NCBI GenBank assembly: GCA_016793585.1
Contig: JAEUJR010000101.1
Location: 1 to 13,760 of the forward strand
Direction: 5' to 3'
Source of the DNA: Archangium sp.
GTDB taxonomy: Bacteria; Myxococcota; Myxococcia; Myxococcales; Myxococcaceae
DNA length: 13,760 bases
The position numbers were made by a program, and so were the translations under genes. Shown in pieces: positions 1-8,752 of this stretch (position 1 is the first letter of the stretch; each line of letters begins with the position of its first letter). Under the pieces are notes generated by a model. It had not been told where the DNA came from, did not search any database, and saw nothing but the letters and a program-made list of their open reading frames with translations.

Positions 1-191
1 CGGGCCACGCGCTCGGCGGCCTCTTTGTGCGCGGCCGGGTAGTAGACCTCGAGGTCGTCGGTCTCGAGCCGGCGCATGTCGTCTTGCGCGAACGCGGTCG
101 CCAATTCCTGACTGAACCGGGGTGTCGCGGTCGCGCAGCCGAGCGCGAGTGGAGCCAGCAGAACGAGGAGACGCCGCATCGCGCGAACCAT
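1..191 (-). CDS. Putative lipoprotein, 5' end only (runs off left edge)
   Basis: The minus strand is open from an ATG at 191 (second ATG at 179) to the window edge. From 179 the product begins MRRLLVLLAPLALGC, which is a basic start, a short hydrophobic core and a clear lipobox (LGC), so it should be exported, lipidated on Cys15 and membrane-anchored. After the cleavage site come a short linker and a charged helical stretch with a DDMRRLE motif, then LEVYYPAAHKEAAERVA. I recall this kind of segment from myxobacterial lipoproteins that carry a peptidase-MA-like or TPR region, but too little is present to assign a family. The start at 179 gives the more typical signal peptide; no strong ribosome binding site is seen for either ATG. 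It is divergent from the gene starting at 230. Signal peptide and lipobox are seen; function is unknown. Confidence 0.72.
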   Translation of the reverse strand, partial: MVRAMRRLLVLLAPLALGCATATPRFSQELATAFAQDDMRRLETDDLEVYYPAAHKEAAERVA

Positions 192-229
192 CGCGCATCA
201 GAAGGGTCGGTGCTACGAGCGCGCGCACC

Positions 230-1522
230 ATGACGATGCCGACGCCGCCGCAACTCGACTCCGCGTTCGCCCAGGTCTCTGCCGCGATCGATCAACTCGA
301 AGGCCGAAAGGTCGATCTCACGAAAGAGCCGTGGGACGTGATCGAGAAGGGCGTGATCAAGCTCCTCGGAGGCCCCTTCAACCCGCAGCAGATGGAGCAT
401 CAGGTCGTCGCCCTCGGCCTCGCCACCGCCTTCGCGCGCCGCTTGAACGCCGATCACCAGGCCTTCTGGTTCCCCTCGCGTGAAGCCGCCGAAGGTGCGT
501 CGCTCGGCTTCCCCGAGGCGCTGATCATGTTGTCGCCGTTCGGCGCCGTGATGGATGCGCTGGGCTCGGCCCGCCTCGCGCGGCTCGACGACGTTCAGAA
601 AGACATTCGCAGCTCACTTGCGCAGGTGAAGTTCGGCGCGGGTGGCGGTGGCGGTCAGCGCATCGGCCCGGAAGACTACATGCGGCTGTTCGACCCGGGC
701 TTCGTGCAGGTGGTGGCGCTCGACCCCGTGAAGTCGGCCCAGGCGTGGACGACGCCTCCCGAGCGGCTCGCCATCGACGTGCGTGACGGCATCAGCCGCG
801 CGCAGAAGATCCCGCCCGAGCTCAAGAAGCAGATGGAGTCGCAGCTCGTCACGGCGCTCCAACGCATGGAGCCTGGCAAGCCGCTCATCTCGCAGGTCAC
901 CCGTGCGCCGCGCGTGTGCGAAGTCGTCGGCCTGCTGTTCGGCACCGCCACCTCGACCGGCTCGGCCCCCGAAGAGTTCTGGATGGACGTCGTCATGCCG
1001 TTCCTGTTCGTCGGCACGCCCGAGAAGTTCCCCGAGCTCGAAGGCGAAGAGCTGCAGGCAGCGAAGCAGGGCATCGACCCGATGCTGCTGTTCCTCGACG
1101 TGGTGCCGTACCAGTACAAGTCGCCCGAAGAAGACGGCCTGCTCAACGCGTTCCCCGGCTCGTCGCTCGGCCTGCCGCACGAGGGCTTCGGCGCCGTTCA
1201 GAACCTGCGCCTGGTGAAGGTTGGCCTCGACGCGATTCGCGAGCCGCTGTCGAAGTTCGACGAGAAGAAGACCCGCGCGACGCTCGAGAAGTTCGCGGCC
1301 GACGTGAAGCGGCAGACCGGAGAGGTTCCGCTCCAGGGCCAGGCCGAAGCGAAGCAGATGCTCGACGCGGCGATGGTGCTGCTGACCGATCTGAAGCGCG
1401 TGGTCGACAGCGGGAAAGACGTCTGCGTGCGGCGGCTCACCGAGGCCGAAGCGGCCAGCGACCCGGCGTTGTCGTTGGTGCGGCAGGCGCTGTCGGGCCC
1501 GCGCATCATCCTCACCACGTGA
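230..1522 (+). CDS. Conserved-looking hypothetical protein, 430 aa
   Basis: I do not recognise the family. The reading frame extends upstream to 122, but that part overlaps the divergent lipoprotein gene and is Arg/Ser-rich, so I choose the ATG at 230 (a second ATG lies at 236). The product (MTMPTPPQLDSAFAQVSAAI...) has no signal peptide, is mostly amphipathic helix, and carries a mildly hydrophobic Gly/Phe-containing stretch near residues 95-120 (SLGFPEALIMLSPFGAVMDA), followed by a GAGGGGGQ linker. The C-terminal third is charged helix (SKFDEKKTRATLEKFAADVK). It is probably cytoplasmic. No catalytic motif is evident. Base composition is like its neighbours. It converges on the small membrane-protein gene at 1631-1840. 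Confidence 0.8.
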   Translation: MTMPTPPQLDSAFAQVSAAIDQLEGRKVDLTKEPWDVIEKGVIKLLGGPFNPQQMEHQVVALGLATAFARRLNADHQAFWFPSREAAEGASLGFPEALIMLSPFGAVMDALGSARLARLDDVQKDIRSSLAQVKFGAGGGGGQRIGPEDYMRLFDPGFVQVVALDPVKSAQAWTTPPERLAIDVRDGISRAQKIPPELKKQMESQLVTALQRMEPGKPLISQVTRAPRVCEVVGLLFGTATSTGSAPEEFWMDVVMPFLFVGTPEKFPELEGEELQAAKQGIDPMLLFLDVVPYQYKSPEEDGLLNAFPGSSLGLPHEGFGAVQNLRLVKVGLDAIREPLSKFDEKKTRATLEKFAADVKRQTGEVPLQGQAEAKQMLDAAMVLLTDLKRVVDSGKDVCVRRLTEAEAASDPALSLVRQALSGPRIILTT

Positions 1523-1581
1523 GCCCGTGAGACGAAGCCCAGAGCGAACCTGAGGAGCGGCGGACCTCCAAGACTGCGGAT

Positions 1582-1609
1582 CCTTCGCGGCGACGTTGGC
1601 TCGCGAAGG
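1582..1609. terminator. Possible bidirectional hairpin between convergent genes
   Basis: CCTTCGCG at 1582-1589 and its exact reverse complement CGCGAAGG at 1602-1609 form an 8-bp stem with a 12-nt loop. It lies in the 108-bp gap between two convergent genes, where a shared terminator would be expected. There is no T-tract on either side, so intrinsic termination is not shown. Confidence 0.35.
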
Positions 1610-1630
1610 CGGGGTCGAACTGGAGAGGCG

Positions 1631-1840
1631 CTAGGGTCGTTTGTTGCGGCCCATCAGCACTCCCGAGGTCACCGCGCTGGCGACGCTGATCAGCGCGACC
1701 GAGACGAAGAGCAGGGCGAAGGCCATCGGCTCTCTGGGGAAGAAGCGCTCGACGATCCAGTTGCCGAGCTTGAGCGTCAGGGTCGCGCTCACGAGCGCGG
1801 CGATCAACGACCAGATGAAGATCTTCAGCGCGTCGGGCAT
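1631..1840 (-). CDS. Small two-helix membrane protein, 69 aa
   Basis: The ORF starts at ATG 1840, 9 nt after the stop of the radical SAM gene, and ends with TAG at 1631. It encodes an N-terminal hydrophobic helix (about residues 6-24, IFIWSLIAALVSATLTL), a short polar/charged loop (WIVERFFPREP), a second helix (about residues 39-62, MAFALLFVSVALISVASAV) and a basic tail ending RNKRP. This fits a small inner-membrane protein with both termini on the same side. The family is not recognised. Its close spacing to the upstream gene suggests co-transcription, but a functional link to the radical SAM enzyme is not shown. The ribosome binding site is weak. Confidence 0.66.
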   Translation of the reverse strand: MPDALKIFIWSLIAALVSATLTLKLGNWIVERFFPREPMAFALLFVSVALISVASAVTSGVLMGRNKRP

Positions 1841-1849
1841 TCCCGAAGC

Positions 1850-3106
1850 CTACGCGTTGTCTCGGCGGCGCGCGATGTCGGCTGCCATCTCGAGCTGTGC
1901 CTTCCAGTGACCGTAGAGGCGCTGCTTCGATGCGAGGCGATCGAGCGCCGCCTGGGTCTCGAGATCGATGGTCGCTGGTGGTGCGTCGCGAAAGGGGGTG
2001 CCCGGCAGCGGCATGAACGAGTGTGAGTTCACGCGGGCTCCTTTGTGGGCGAGCTGCTCCATGAGCGTGACGGTGGCGCGCACCTCGTCGGGGCCCTCGC
2101 CCGGCAGGCCCAGAATGAAGTCGACGTCGGGGCGAAGGCCGGCTGCGACCGCGATCTCGACCGCGCGAACGATCGCTCCCACGTCGTGCCCGCGTTTGCT
2201 CATCGTCAGCACCCGGTCTGAGCCCGATTGCCCACCGATGATGATCGAGTCGTTGAACGCGTACCGTTTGATGAGCGCCATCGACTCAGGCGTCACGTGC
2301 TCTGGCCGTACCTCGGAGGGGAAGGTGCCGAAGAACACCCGCCCTTCGGGAACCATTGCTTCCGTCGAGCGCGCGAGCAGCTCCTCCACCGCCGCGAGGT
2401 TCACGGACTCGTCGCTCGAGCCATACGAGAGCGCCGTCGGTGAGATGAAGCGCAGGTCTCGCCTGCCCGACTGACGCAGCACGCGCGCCCACTGCGCCAC
2501 ATTCTCGACGCTGCGATGGCGGAAGGTGGCCTTGCTGAAGAACGGCGTCTGGCAGAACCGGCACGCGTAGATGCAGCCGCGGGTGAGCTCGACCGAACCG
2601 AAGATCTCCCGCGACGGCGCGAAGGGAGGGAAGTCGTTCAGGTCGATGCGCTCGGGCCTGGGGTTGCGAACGATCGCGCCGTCGACGAGGCGCGCGAAGC
2701 CGGGCGTGCCGTTCACGTCATGCCCATCTCGAACGCGCCGCACCAACTCGATGAACGGCCGCTCGCCTTCACCGATGCAGATCAGCTCGAACCCGCCACG
2801 CAGCGACTCGAGCGGCTCGGCCGTCGCGTGCACGCCACCCGCGATCGCCAGAAACGGCGCGCACGCCTCCCGCACCTGCCTCAGCTCGTCAGCGCACTCG
2901 GGAAAGCTCGGCGAATAGAACGACCAGGCGACGATCACCTTCGCGCCCCGGGCCTGCTCGGAGCGGATGGTCTCGATCAGCTCGGCCGTGTTCCTCGGCA
3001 GCAGCAGCGGAATCGAGGCGAACTCCGGGTGGGCTTCGAGCGCTCCGGCGAGGGCCGTCAGCGCGTACTTTCCGGGGAAGCGGTAGCTGAAGACGAGGCT
3101 GACCAC
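1850..3106 (-). CDS. B12-binding-type radical SAM protein
   Basis: This is a radical S-adenosylmethionine protein. From a GTG at 3106 the product is 418 aa and begins VVSLVFSYRFPGKYAL, the Rossmann-like N-terminus typical of B12-binding radical SAM proteins. Residues about 1-150 form that domain (AGGVHAT, then ICIGEGERPF, the usual boundary motif before the SAM core). The CxxxCxxC iron-sulfur motif is visible as CIYACRFC at residues 178-185, and later core motifs are IIIGGQSGSDRVL and DFILGLPGEGPDEV. I place it near the MJ_1487-type B12-binding/radical SAM family from memory. The N-domain shows no obvious DxHxxG cobalamin motif, so B12 binding is uncertain and the substrate is unknown. The frame stays open to an ATG at 3211, but those extra 35 residues are unlike the family and crowd the divergent gene at 3226, so I prefer the internal GTG. 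Confidence 0.87.
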   Translation of the reverse strand: MVSLVFSYRFPGKYALTALAGALEAHPEFASIPLLLPRNTAELIETIRSEQARGAKVIVAWSFYSPSFPECADELRQVREACAPFLAIAGGVHATAEPLESLRGGFELICIGEGERPFIELVRRVRDGHDVNGTPGFARLVDGAIVRNPRPERIDLNDFPPFAPSREIFGSVELTRGCIYACRFCQTPFFSKATFRHRSVENVAQWARVLRQSGRRDLRFISPTALSYGSSDESVNLAAVEELLARSTEAMVPEGRVFFGTFPSEVRPEHVTPESMALIKRYAFNDSIIIGGQSGSDRVLTMSKRGHDVGAIVRAVEIAVAAGLRPDVDFILGLPGEGPDEVRATVTLMEQLAHKGARVNSHSFMPLPGTPFRDAPPATIDLETQAALDRLASKQRLYGHWKAQLEMAADIARRRDNA

Positions 3107-3225
3107 GGCTTCGACATACCAACACTGCCCCGTCTGTGACGAACGTGTCTCTGGACGGCAAAGAGATGATGACGTCGACAGGGGCGGCTTGAGCGGGTCA
3201 CGGGGGCTCACTACGCCGCGCGCTC

Positions 3226-4617
3226 GTGCTTCGACTGGTGCTGATCGCGACGTTGGTCTCCGCGTGTGGCGGTCCGCCGATCGATTCCCGCGAGGCAGAG
3301 CTCGCGACGGTGATCGCGCGGGCCGACGAGGTTCTGCTCCGTTCGCGGCCCTCGCTCGTCGCGGGCCGGTATCAGCGCATGGCGGCGACGCCGTTCGACT
3401 TCTACCGCGGCAACCTGGCTGTCTTCCGCCACGACTGGGAACTCGGGCGCACGAGCCGCTCGGGCTTTCTTGGTGCAGTTCCTCCAGTGTGGGGCCTCGC
3501 TGATCCGCACCCAGAGAACTTCGGCGTGTTGATCGCCTCTGATGGCACGGCCGCCATCGAGCCCAACGACTTCGACAGCGCCGATCGGGTGCCCTCCCTG
3601 TTCGATCTGCGCCGCCTCGTGGCCGGGCTGGTGGTCGCGATGCGGCAGGCGAACGTGCAGTTCGATTCGCGGGCCGTGGTGATCGCCGCGGTGAATCGCT
3701 ACTCGGCGGTGCTTCACGCGCGCGCGGCCGGGCAGCCGCCTGTTCGAGTGACGGTCAACGAACCGAAGGACACGATCGGCGCCGACCTCTTCAAGCGCTC
3801 CCGGCGCGATCTCGCCGCGCGCGCAGAGCTCGGCGGTCTCACCGAGGTGGTGGAAGGGAAGCGCCGCTTCAAGCGAGGCGTCCTCGATGCCGACGAGCCA
3901 ACGCAGGTGCTGGCTGAGCTTCCACCGTCGGTTCAGGCCGAGCTGCCCTCGGTGCTGCGCCGACTTGGAGAACGTGACGGGAAGCTGCTCCATGCGGTGC
4001 GCGAGTTCGGCTCCGGCGTCGCGAGCTGGCCACGGGTTCGTTTGCTGCTGCTGCTCGAGGGGCCGACCGACGCGCCGGGCGATGACGTGATCCTCGAAGT
4101 GAAGGAGCTCTCGGAGTCTGCCGTCGCGGGCTGGTACCGGCCTGCGCTGCCGTCGACCGACACGCCCAGCCGCGTCGAAGGCGCTGCACGCCGGGCGTGG
4201 GCTCGCCCCGACGCCGACCCGCGCTTCTTCGCCACCAGCTGGTTGGGCCTGCCGGTGCTCGTTCGCACCGAGTCAGAGGCCTTCAAGGGTATTCGAGTCA
4301 GTCGCATGGCGGGCGATCGGGGAACGGAGGCGGCGTTCACGGCGCTCGGTGAACTCTGCGGTGGCCTGCTCGCGCGAGTTCACGCCGGGAGCGAGCCCGA
4401 GATCGTGAGGCAGATCGTCGAGCAGATCGATCGCGGCCCCGAGGTCTTCGCCGACGAGCAGGCCGCCTTCGCCGAGGACTACGCGACGCAGGTGCTGGCC
4501 GATCAGCAGCACTTTGCCGCGGCGCTCGCGCGGCTTGGCCCGACGCTCGGCATTCAGCACGACGTTCGTGAGCAGGCGCCGTCGGTCGCCGCGAGCCTGT
4601 TCGGAGTCGCTCCATGA
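3226..4617 (+). CDS. DUF2252 family lipoprotein
   Basis: The 463-aa product matches the DUF2252 pattern: RMAATPFDFYRGN at residues 51-63, then GLADPHPENFG at 90-100 and EPNDFDSAD at 112-120. The last two resemble the catalytic-loop and DFD-type metal-binding segments of kinase-like aminoglycoside phosphotransferase folds, to which DUF2252 is thought to be related. No biochemical role is firmly established for the family. The protein starts at GTG 3226 with MLRLVLIATLVSAC: a signal peptide and lipobox (VSAC, lipid Cys14), so it should be exported, unusual for a kinase-like fold. No good ribosome binding site is seen. The stop overlaps the next start (ATGA), so it is translationally coupled to the porin-like gene. 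Family call is strong; activity and localisation are inferred. Confidence 0.86.
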   Translation: MLRLVLIATLVSACGGPPIDSREAELATVIARADEVLLRSRPSLVAGRYQRMAATPFDFYRGNLAVFRHDWELGRTSRSGFLGAVPPVWGLADPHPENFGVLIASDGTAAIEPNDFDSADRVPSLFDLRRLVAGLVVAMRQANVQFDSRAVVIAAVNRYSAVLHARAAGQPPVRVTVNEPKDTIGADLFKRSRRDLAARAELGGLTEVVEGKRRFKRGVLDADEPTQVLAELPPSVQAELPSVLRRLGERDGKLLHAVREFGSGVASWPRVRLLLLLEGPTDAPGDDVILEVKELSESAVAGWYRPALPSTDTPSRVEGAARRAWARPDADPRFFATSWLGLPVLVRTESEAFKGIRVSRMAGDRGTEAAFTALGELCGGLLARVHAGSEPEIVRQIVEQIDRGPEVFADEQAAFAEDYATQVLADQQHFAAALARLGPTLGIQHDVREQAPSVAASLFGVAP

Positions 4618-5645
4618 GTCTGCTCGTCGTCGTCTCGGTGGCCCTCGCGCAGGTCGATGCTGGCGTCGTCGAATCGGCCGACGCGGGCGCCTTCGTGTGG
4701 AGCCCGATCGTCGACGTGTTTGGAGAGTTTCAGGGGCGCGTTCCACGCGACGCGACACCGTTCACCACCTTCGCGGTGCCGCGAGTGCAGGCTGGCGTCG
4801 AGGCAGGGTGGAACGGCGCTGCGGGCCGTGTGCTGCTCGAAGGCGTCTACGCGACGCAGGGCGGGGCGCTGATCGGGGTGGCGGGAGACAGCATCGTCAT
4901 TCGACTCCGCGAGGCCTGGGGCGGCTATCGGTGGAAGTTCCTCGAGGCCCAGCTCGGGCTCGTTCAGACGCTCACCGTGCCCGAGGTCGAGCGCGCGTTT
5001 CTCTTTCGCGAACTGTCGGCCGACGGGCTCGAGACCTATCGCATCAAGCCGCCTGCCGATCTCGGCGCGACGCTCAAAGGGCATCTGCCCGCGGGCTACG
5101 GGTGGGTCGCGGCGAGCGTGACGAATGGAGAGGGCTACACCTCGCGCGAGCTGAACGCGGGCAAGAACGTCGAAGTGACGGCCGCGGTGCACCCTGTTCC
5201 AGGTGGTGCGCTCGAACCGCTCACGCTGCTCGGCGCGGCGATGATCGGCACGACGGGCCCATCGTCGACGCTCGCGAACCGCTACGGCGGCGGCGTGTTG
5301 TGGGCTGGCTCGAAGCTCGGGCTCGGCGCGACCGCGTTCACCGTGCAGGGGTGGATGGATGATGGCTCGCGGCGCGCACTGCTGGTGCAGGGCTTCGCAC
5401 GTGGAGAGCTGTTCTCTCGACTGCTCCTCGCGGCACGCGTGCAGCTCTTTCAGCGCGACACGACGCAAGACGATCAGGTGCTGGAGTTGATTGGCGCGAT
5501 CGGCATCAAGGCCGAGCCGGTGGAGTTCTTCGTGGCCGTGCATCGAACGGCCTTGTCAGGACTCGCCCGAACGGCTTTGCCAGGGGTCGATTCGACCGAT
5601 GTTCGCGCCGTGGTTCGGGTTCGATGGCCGGGGCTGTACCAATGA
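4614..5645 (+). CDS. Porin-like outer-membrane beta-barrel protein, 343 aa
   Basis: The start ATG at 4614 overlaps the stop of the DUF2252 gene by 4 bp. The product has a short signal peptide (MSLLVVVSVALAQVDAG) and then a long series of alternating hydrophobic/polar strands with Gly and aromatic residues (for example AGVEAGWNGAAGRVLLEGVY, WGGYRWKFLEAQLGLVQTL, YGWVAASVTNGEGYTS, RALLVQGFARGELFSR, EFFVAVHRT), which is the texture of an outer-membrane beta-barrel. The layout resembles phosphate-selective (OprO/OprP-type) or similar porins, but I see no signature that fixes a substrate. The C-terminus (VRVRWPGLYQ) is nearly, not exactly, the aromatic-ended beta signal. Neighbours are two predicted lipoproteins, consistent with an envelope operon. 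Barrel type and substrate are inferred. Confidence 0.72.
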   Translation: MSLLVVVSVALAQVDAGVVESADAGAFVWSPIVDVFGEFQGRVPRDATPFTTFAVPRVQAGVEAGWNGAAGRVLLEGVYATQGGALIGVAGDSIVIRLREAWGGYRWKFLEAQLGLVQTLTVPEVERAFLFRELSADGLETYRIKPPADLGATLKGHLPAGYGWVAASVTNGEGYTSRELNAGKNVEVTAAVHPVPGGALEPLTLLGAAMIGTTGPSSTLANRYGGGVLWAGSKLGLGATAFTVQGWMDDGSRRALLVQGFARGELFSRLLLAARVQLFQRDTTQDDQVLELIGAIGIKAEPVEFFVAVHRTALSGLARTALPGVDSTDVRAVVRVRWPGLYQ

Positions 5646-5661
5646 CGACGAGGAGCACGAC

Positions 5662-6561
5662 ATGACGATGCGAGCGGCAGTGGTGGGTCTGGTGGTGGGG
5701 TTGGGCGCGGGCTTCGTCTCGTGTGGAACTCCGGCGACGATGTGTTCGGCGGCGACGTGTGCGACGGGCTGCTGCTCCAGCGACAACCAGTGCGTGCCTG
5801 GAACGACGAGCGCGGCGTGCGGCAGTGGCGGCAAGGCGTGCGCGGCCTGTCAGACGACGCAGACCTGCAACCTCGGTGTCTGCGTGGGCTCGAGCACGGG
5901 TGGCGGGGTCGCGACGGGTGGTGGATCTGCCTCGGCTGGTGGCAGCGCCTCTGCGGGCGGCTCGGCTTCAGCGGGCGGGGCCGCGATTGCCGGTGGAACC
6001 GCGACTGCCGGTGGAGCCGCGACTGCTGGTGGAACCGCGATGGCCGGTGGCTCGGCTTCTGCTGGTGGCTCCGCGACGGCGGGCGGCTCGGCCGGCGTCG
6101 GCAGCGTCGTGATCAACGAGATCTGGGGCGCGGGCAACAACGTCGGCAACGACTACGTCGAGCTCTTCAACCCGGGCACCGCCGCGAAGGACGTGTCGGG
6201 CTACTCCGTCACCGACACCGAGACGACCGACGGCGGCCCGAAGCCGCGTGAAGGCGTCATCTTCCCTGCGGGCACGATTCTGCCGGCCGGCGGCTATCTG
6301 CTCGTCGTCGCCGATCGTCGTGACGCTGGCGTCTCGACCGATTGCCTGGGTGGACCGACGCCGTGCTTCGAGGCGCGCTTCGGCATCTCGCAGGCGAACG
6401 GCGAGACGATCTTCGTGCTCGATCAGACCGGTGCCATCGCCGTCTCGCAGTTCTACGGCCCCGACGCGGGTCCAGCCGGCCAGTCGTACGCGCGCATTCC
6501 GAACGGCACGGGCGCCTTCCAGCCGGCGACGTCGACGCCGGGTGCGATGAACGCTCCCTGA
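5662..6561 (+). CDS. Lamin-tail-domain lipoprotein with Cys-rich and GGxAxA repeat regions
   Basis: The ATG at 5662 is set by AGGAG at 5651-5655 with 6-nt spacing; the frame is open further upstream but overlaps the porin gene. The 299-aa product has a signal peptide with lipobox (GFVSC), a Cys-rich module (residues about 21-77, spaced Cys as in CATGCC and CAACQTTQTC), a linker of GG[STA]AxA hexapeptides (about residues 80-146), and a C-terminal lamin-tail (LTD) domain starting VVINEIWGAG and including DYVELFNPG and LPAGGYLLVVAD. LTD domains are beta-sandwiches common on secreted or surface proteins, often used for binding or anchoring; a specific role is unknown. It lies 16 nt after the porin-like gene, probably in one operon, and ends 1 bp from the convergent tpl stop. 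Confidence 0.87.
   Translation: MTMRAAVVGLVVGLGAGFVSCGTPATMCSAATCATGCCSSDNQCVPGTTSAACGSGGKACAACQTTQTCNLGVCVGSSTGGGVATGGGSASAGGSASAGGSASAGGAAIAGGTATAGGAATAGGTAMAGGSASAGGSATAGGSAGVGSVVINEIWGAGNNVGNDYVELFNPGTAAKDVSGYSVTDTETTDGGPKPREGVIFPAGTILPAGGYLLVVADRRDAGVSTDCLGGPTPCFEARFGISQANGETIFVLDQTGAIAVSQFYGPDAGPAGQSYARIPNGTGAFQPATSTPGAMNAP
5899..6099 (+). repeat. 18-bp coding tandem repeats (GGxAxA linker)
   Basis: About eleven diverged 18-bp units encode GG[S/T/A]A[S/T/I/M]A hexapeptides (GGSASA, GGTATA, GGAATA, GGTAMA and so on). They separate the Cys-rich module from the lamin-tail domain of the host protein and look like a flexible extracellular linker. Copy number is likely variable between strains because of slippage or recombination; that is inference. 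Confidence 0.85.
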
Positions 6562-6562
6562 G

Positions 6563-7969
<1,407 letters not shown>

Positions 7970-8023
7970 TCAGAGGGGAAGGGCGCTGATGTTGGTCAAC
8001 CGGGAGTCAGGTGGACGGAGTCG

Positions 8024-8052
8024 TTGCGTCGGTCGGCGAGTTCCGGTACGGA
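8024..8052 (+). promoter_or_regulatory. Candidate sigma-70-like promoter for the tRNA gene
   Basis: TTGCGT at 8024-8029 and TACGGA at 8047-8052 are separated by 17 nt and would start transcription just before the tRNA 5' end at 8067. The -35 matches TTGACA at 3-4 positions and the -10 is weak, so this is a reasonable position but only a moderate match. Confidence 0.4.
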
Positions 8053-8066
8053 TCGGCGCGTCGTTC

Positions 8067-8139
8067 GCGGTGGTAGCTCAGTTGGTAGAGCACGAGCTTC
8101 CCAAGCTCGGGGTCGAGGGTTCGAATCCCTTCCGCCGCT
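8067..8139 (+). tRNA. tRNA-Gly (anticodon CCC)
   Basis: A 73-nt cloverleaf without encoded CCA. The acceptor arm GCGGTGG (8067-8073) pairs with CCGCCGC (8132-8138) with one G-T wobble, followed by discriminator T at 8139, as expected for tRNA-Gly. The D arm begins AGCTCAGTTGGTAGAGC. The anticodon stem CGAGC/GCTCG (8093-8097/8105-8109) encloses loop TTCCCAA, giving anticodon CCC at 8100-8102, exactly position 34-36. The T arm contains GGTTCGAATCC. It reads GGG codons. A strong hairpin terminator follows within 10 nt. Confidence 0.96.
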
Positions 8140-8145
8140 CAACGA

Positions 8146-8190
8146 AAGGCCCCGAAGTCGCACGAGCAATCGTCGCGGTTTCGGGGCCTT
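8146..8190 (+). terminator. Rho-independent terminator of the tRNA-Gly gene
   Basis: An exact 11-bp inverted repeat, AAGGCCCCGAA (8146-8156) and TTCGGGGCCTT (8180-8190), encloses a 23-nt loop and is followed by the T-rich GTTCTTTCTC. It begins 7 nt after the tRNA 3' end. The stem is symmetrical and could also serve the minus-strand gene ending at 8258, although that side lacks a strong T-run. Confidence 0.8.
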
Positions 8191-8257
8191 GTTCTTTCTC
8201 GCCGACGATCTGGACAAACCCAGCCCGTTCAAGCCGTGGACTCGGGCCTCGAGCAGG

Positions 8258-8668
8258 CTACCGCTCCCCGCCTCGCACAAGCGTCGCAAAACAGATCATC
8301 TGCTCGTTCCAAGGTGAGAGTTCGATGACCACCCGTGTGAGGTTCCCCGGATCGTGGCGAAGTCGCACCCGCCGGCCGGCAATCAGACGAGGCAGTACCT
8401 CCGGCAGGTGGTCGGCGCGCATCGGTTCGAGCACCAGTTCGAGGGCGTCGTCGTCAGAGACTGACCGCTCGGGCGCGACGGATACAATCAGGCCGTGTTC
8501 CGCGCGGCGAAGCGTGAGGACGCGAGCCGGCAGGGATTCACCGCTTGCGAGCGACGCACTCGCCTGAGTTTCGCGATGGGCCCTCCAACGACGAAGCGAG
8601 TACGGACCGAACAACGCCACGCAGAAAATGACGAGCAGGAGGGCGTCACATGTCGATTCGATTCCCAT
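8258..8668 (-). CDS. Small membrane-anchored protein, 136 aa
   Basis: The ATG at 8668 is set by GGGAGG at 8674-8679 with 5-nt spacing; the frame is open to 8719 but the extra residues are not plausible. The product begins MGIESTCDALLLVIFCVALFG, one transmembrane helix (about residues 8-24), then a basic stretch (SLRRWRAHRE) suggesting a cytoplasmic C-terminal domain. The rest is a small alpha/beta domain with the pattern GESLPARVLTLRRA, LELVLEPM, LIAGRRVRLRHDPGNLTRVVIE. I recall similar patterns in DUF3592-like or related small membrane proteins from actinobacteria and myxobacteria, but this is not a firm assignment. It lies downstream of the collagen-like gene on the same strand. Function unknown. 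Confidence 0.72.
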   Translation of the reverse strand: MGIESTCDALLLVIFCVALFGPYSLRRWRAHRETQASASLASGESLPARVLTLRRAEHGLIVSVAPERSVSDDDALELVLEPMRADHLPEVLPRLIAGRRVRLRHDPGNLTRVVIELSPWNEQMICFATLVRGGER

Positions 8669-8752
8669 GGTCGCCTCCCTGCGGCCGACGTGCACTTGAT
8701 CAATGCGAGCGCTCAACAAGCGCGGACGGTGATTTCCGGTCTCGGGCGCGAC

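Noticed and set aside
5899..6099. CRISPR-like array
   Set aside because: Units are contiguous, 18 bp, in frame and coding; there are no unique spacers.
7996..8289. Minus-strand ORF containing SNPRPRAWEARALPTELPP
   Set aside because: This is the familiar false peptide obtained by translating the complement of a tRNA gene; it covers tRNA-Gly and its terminator.
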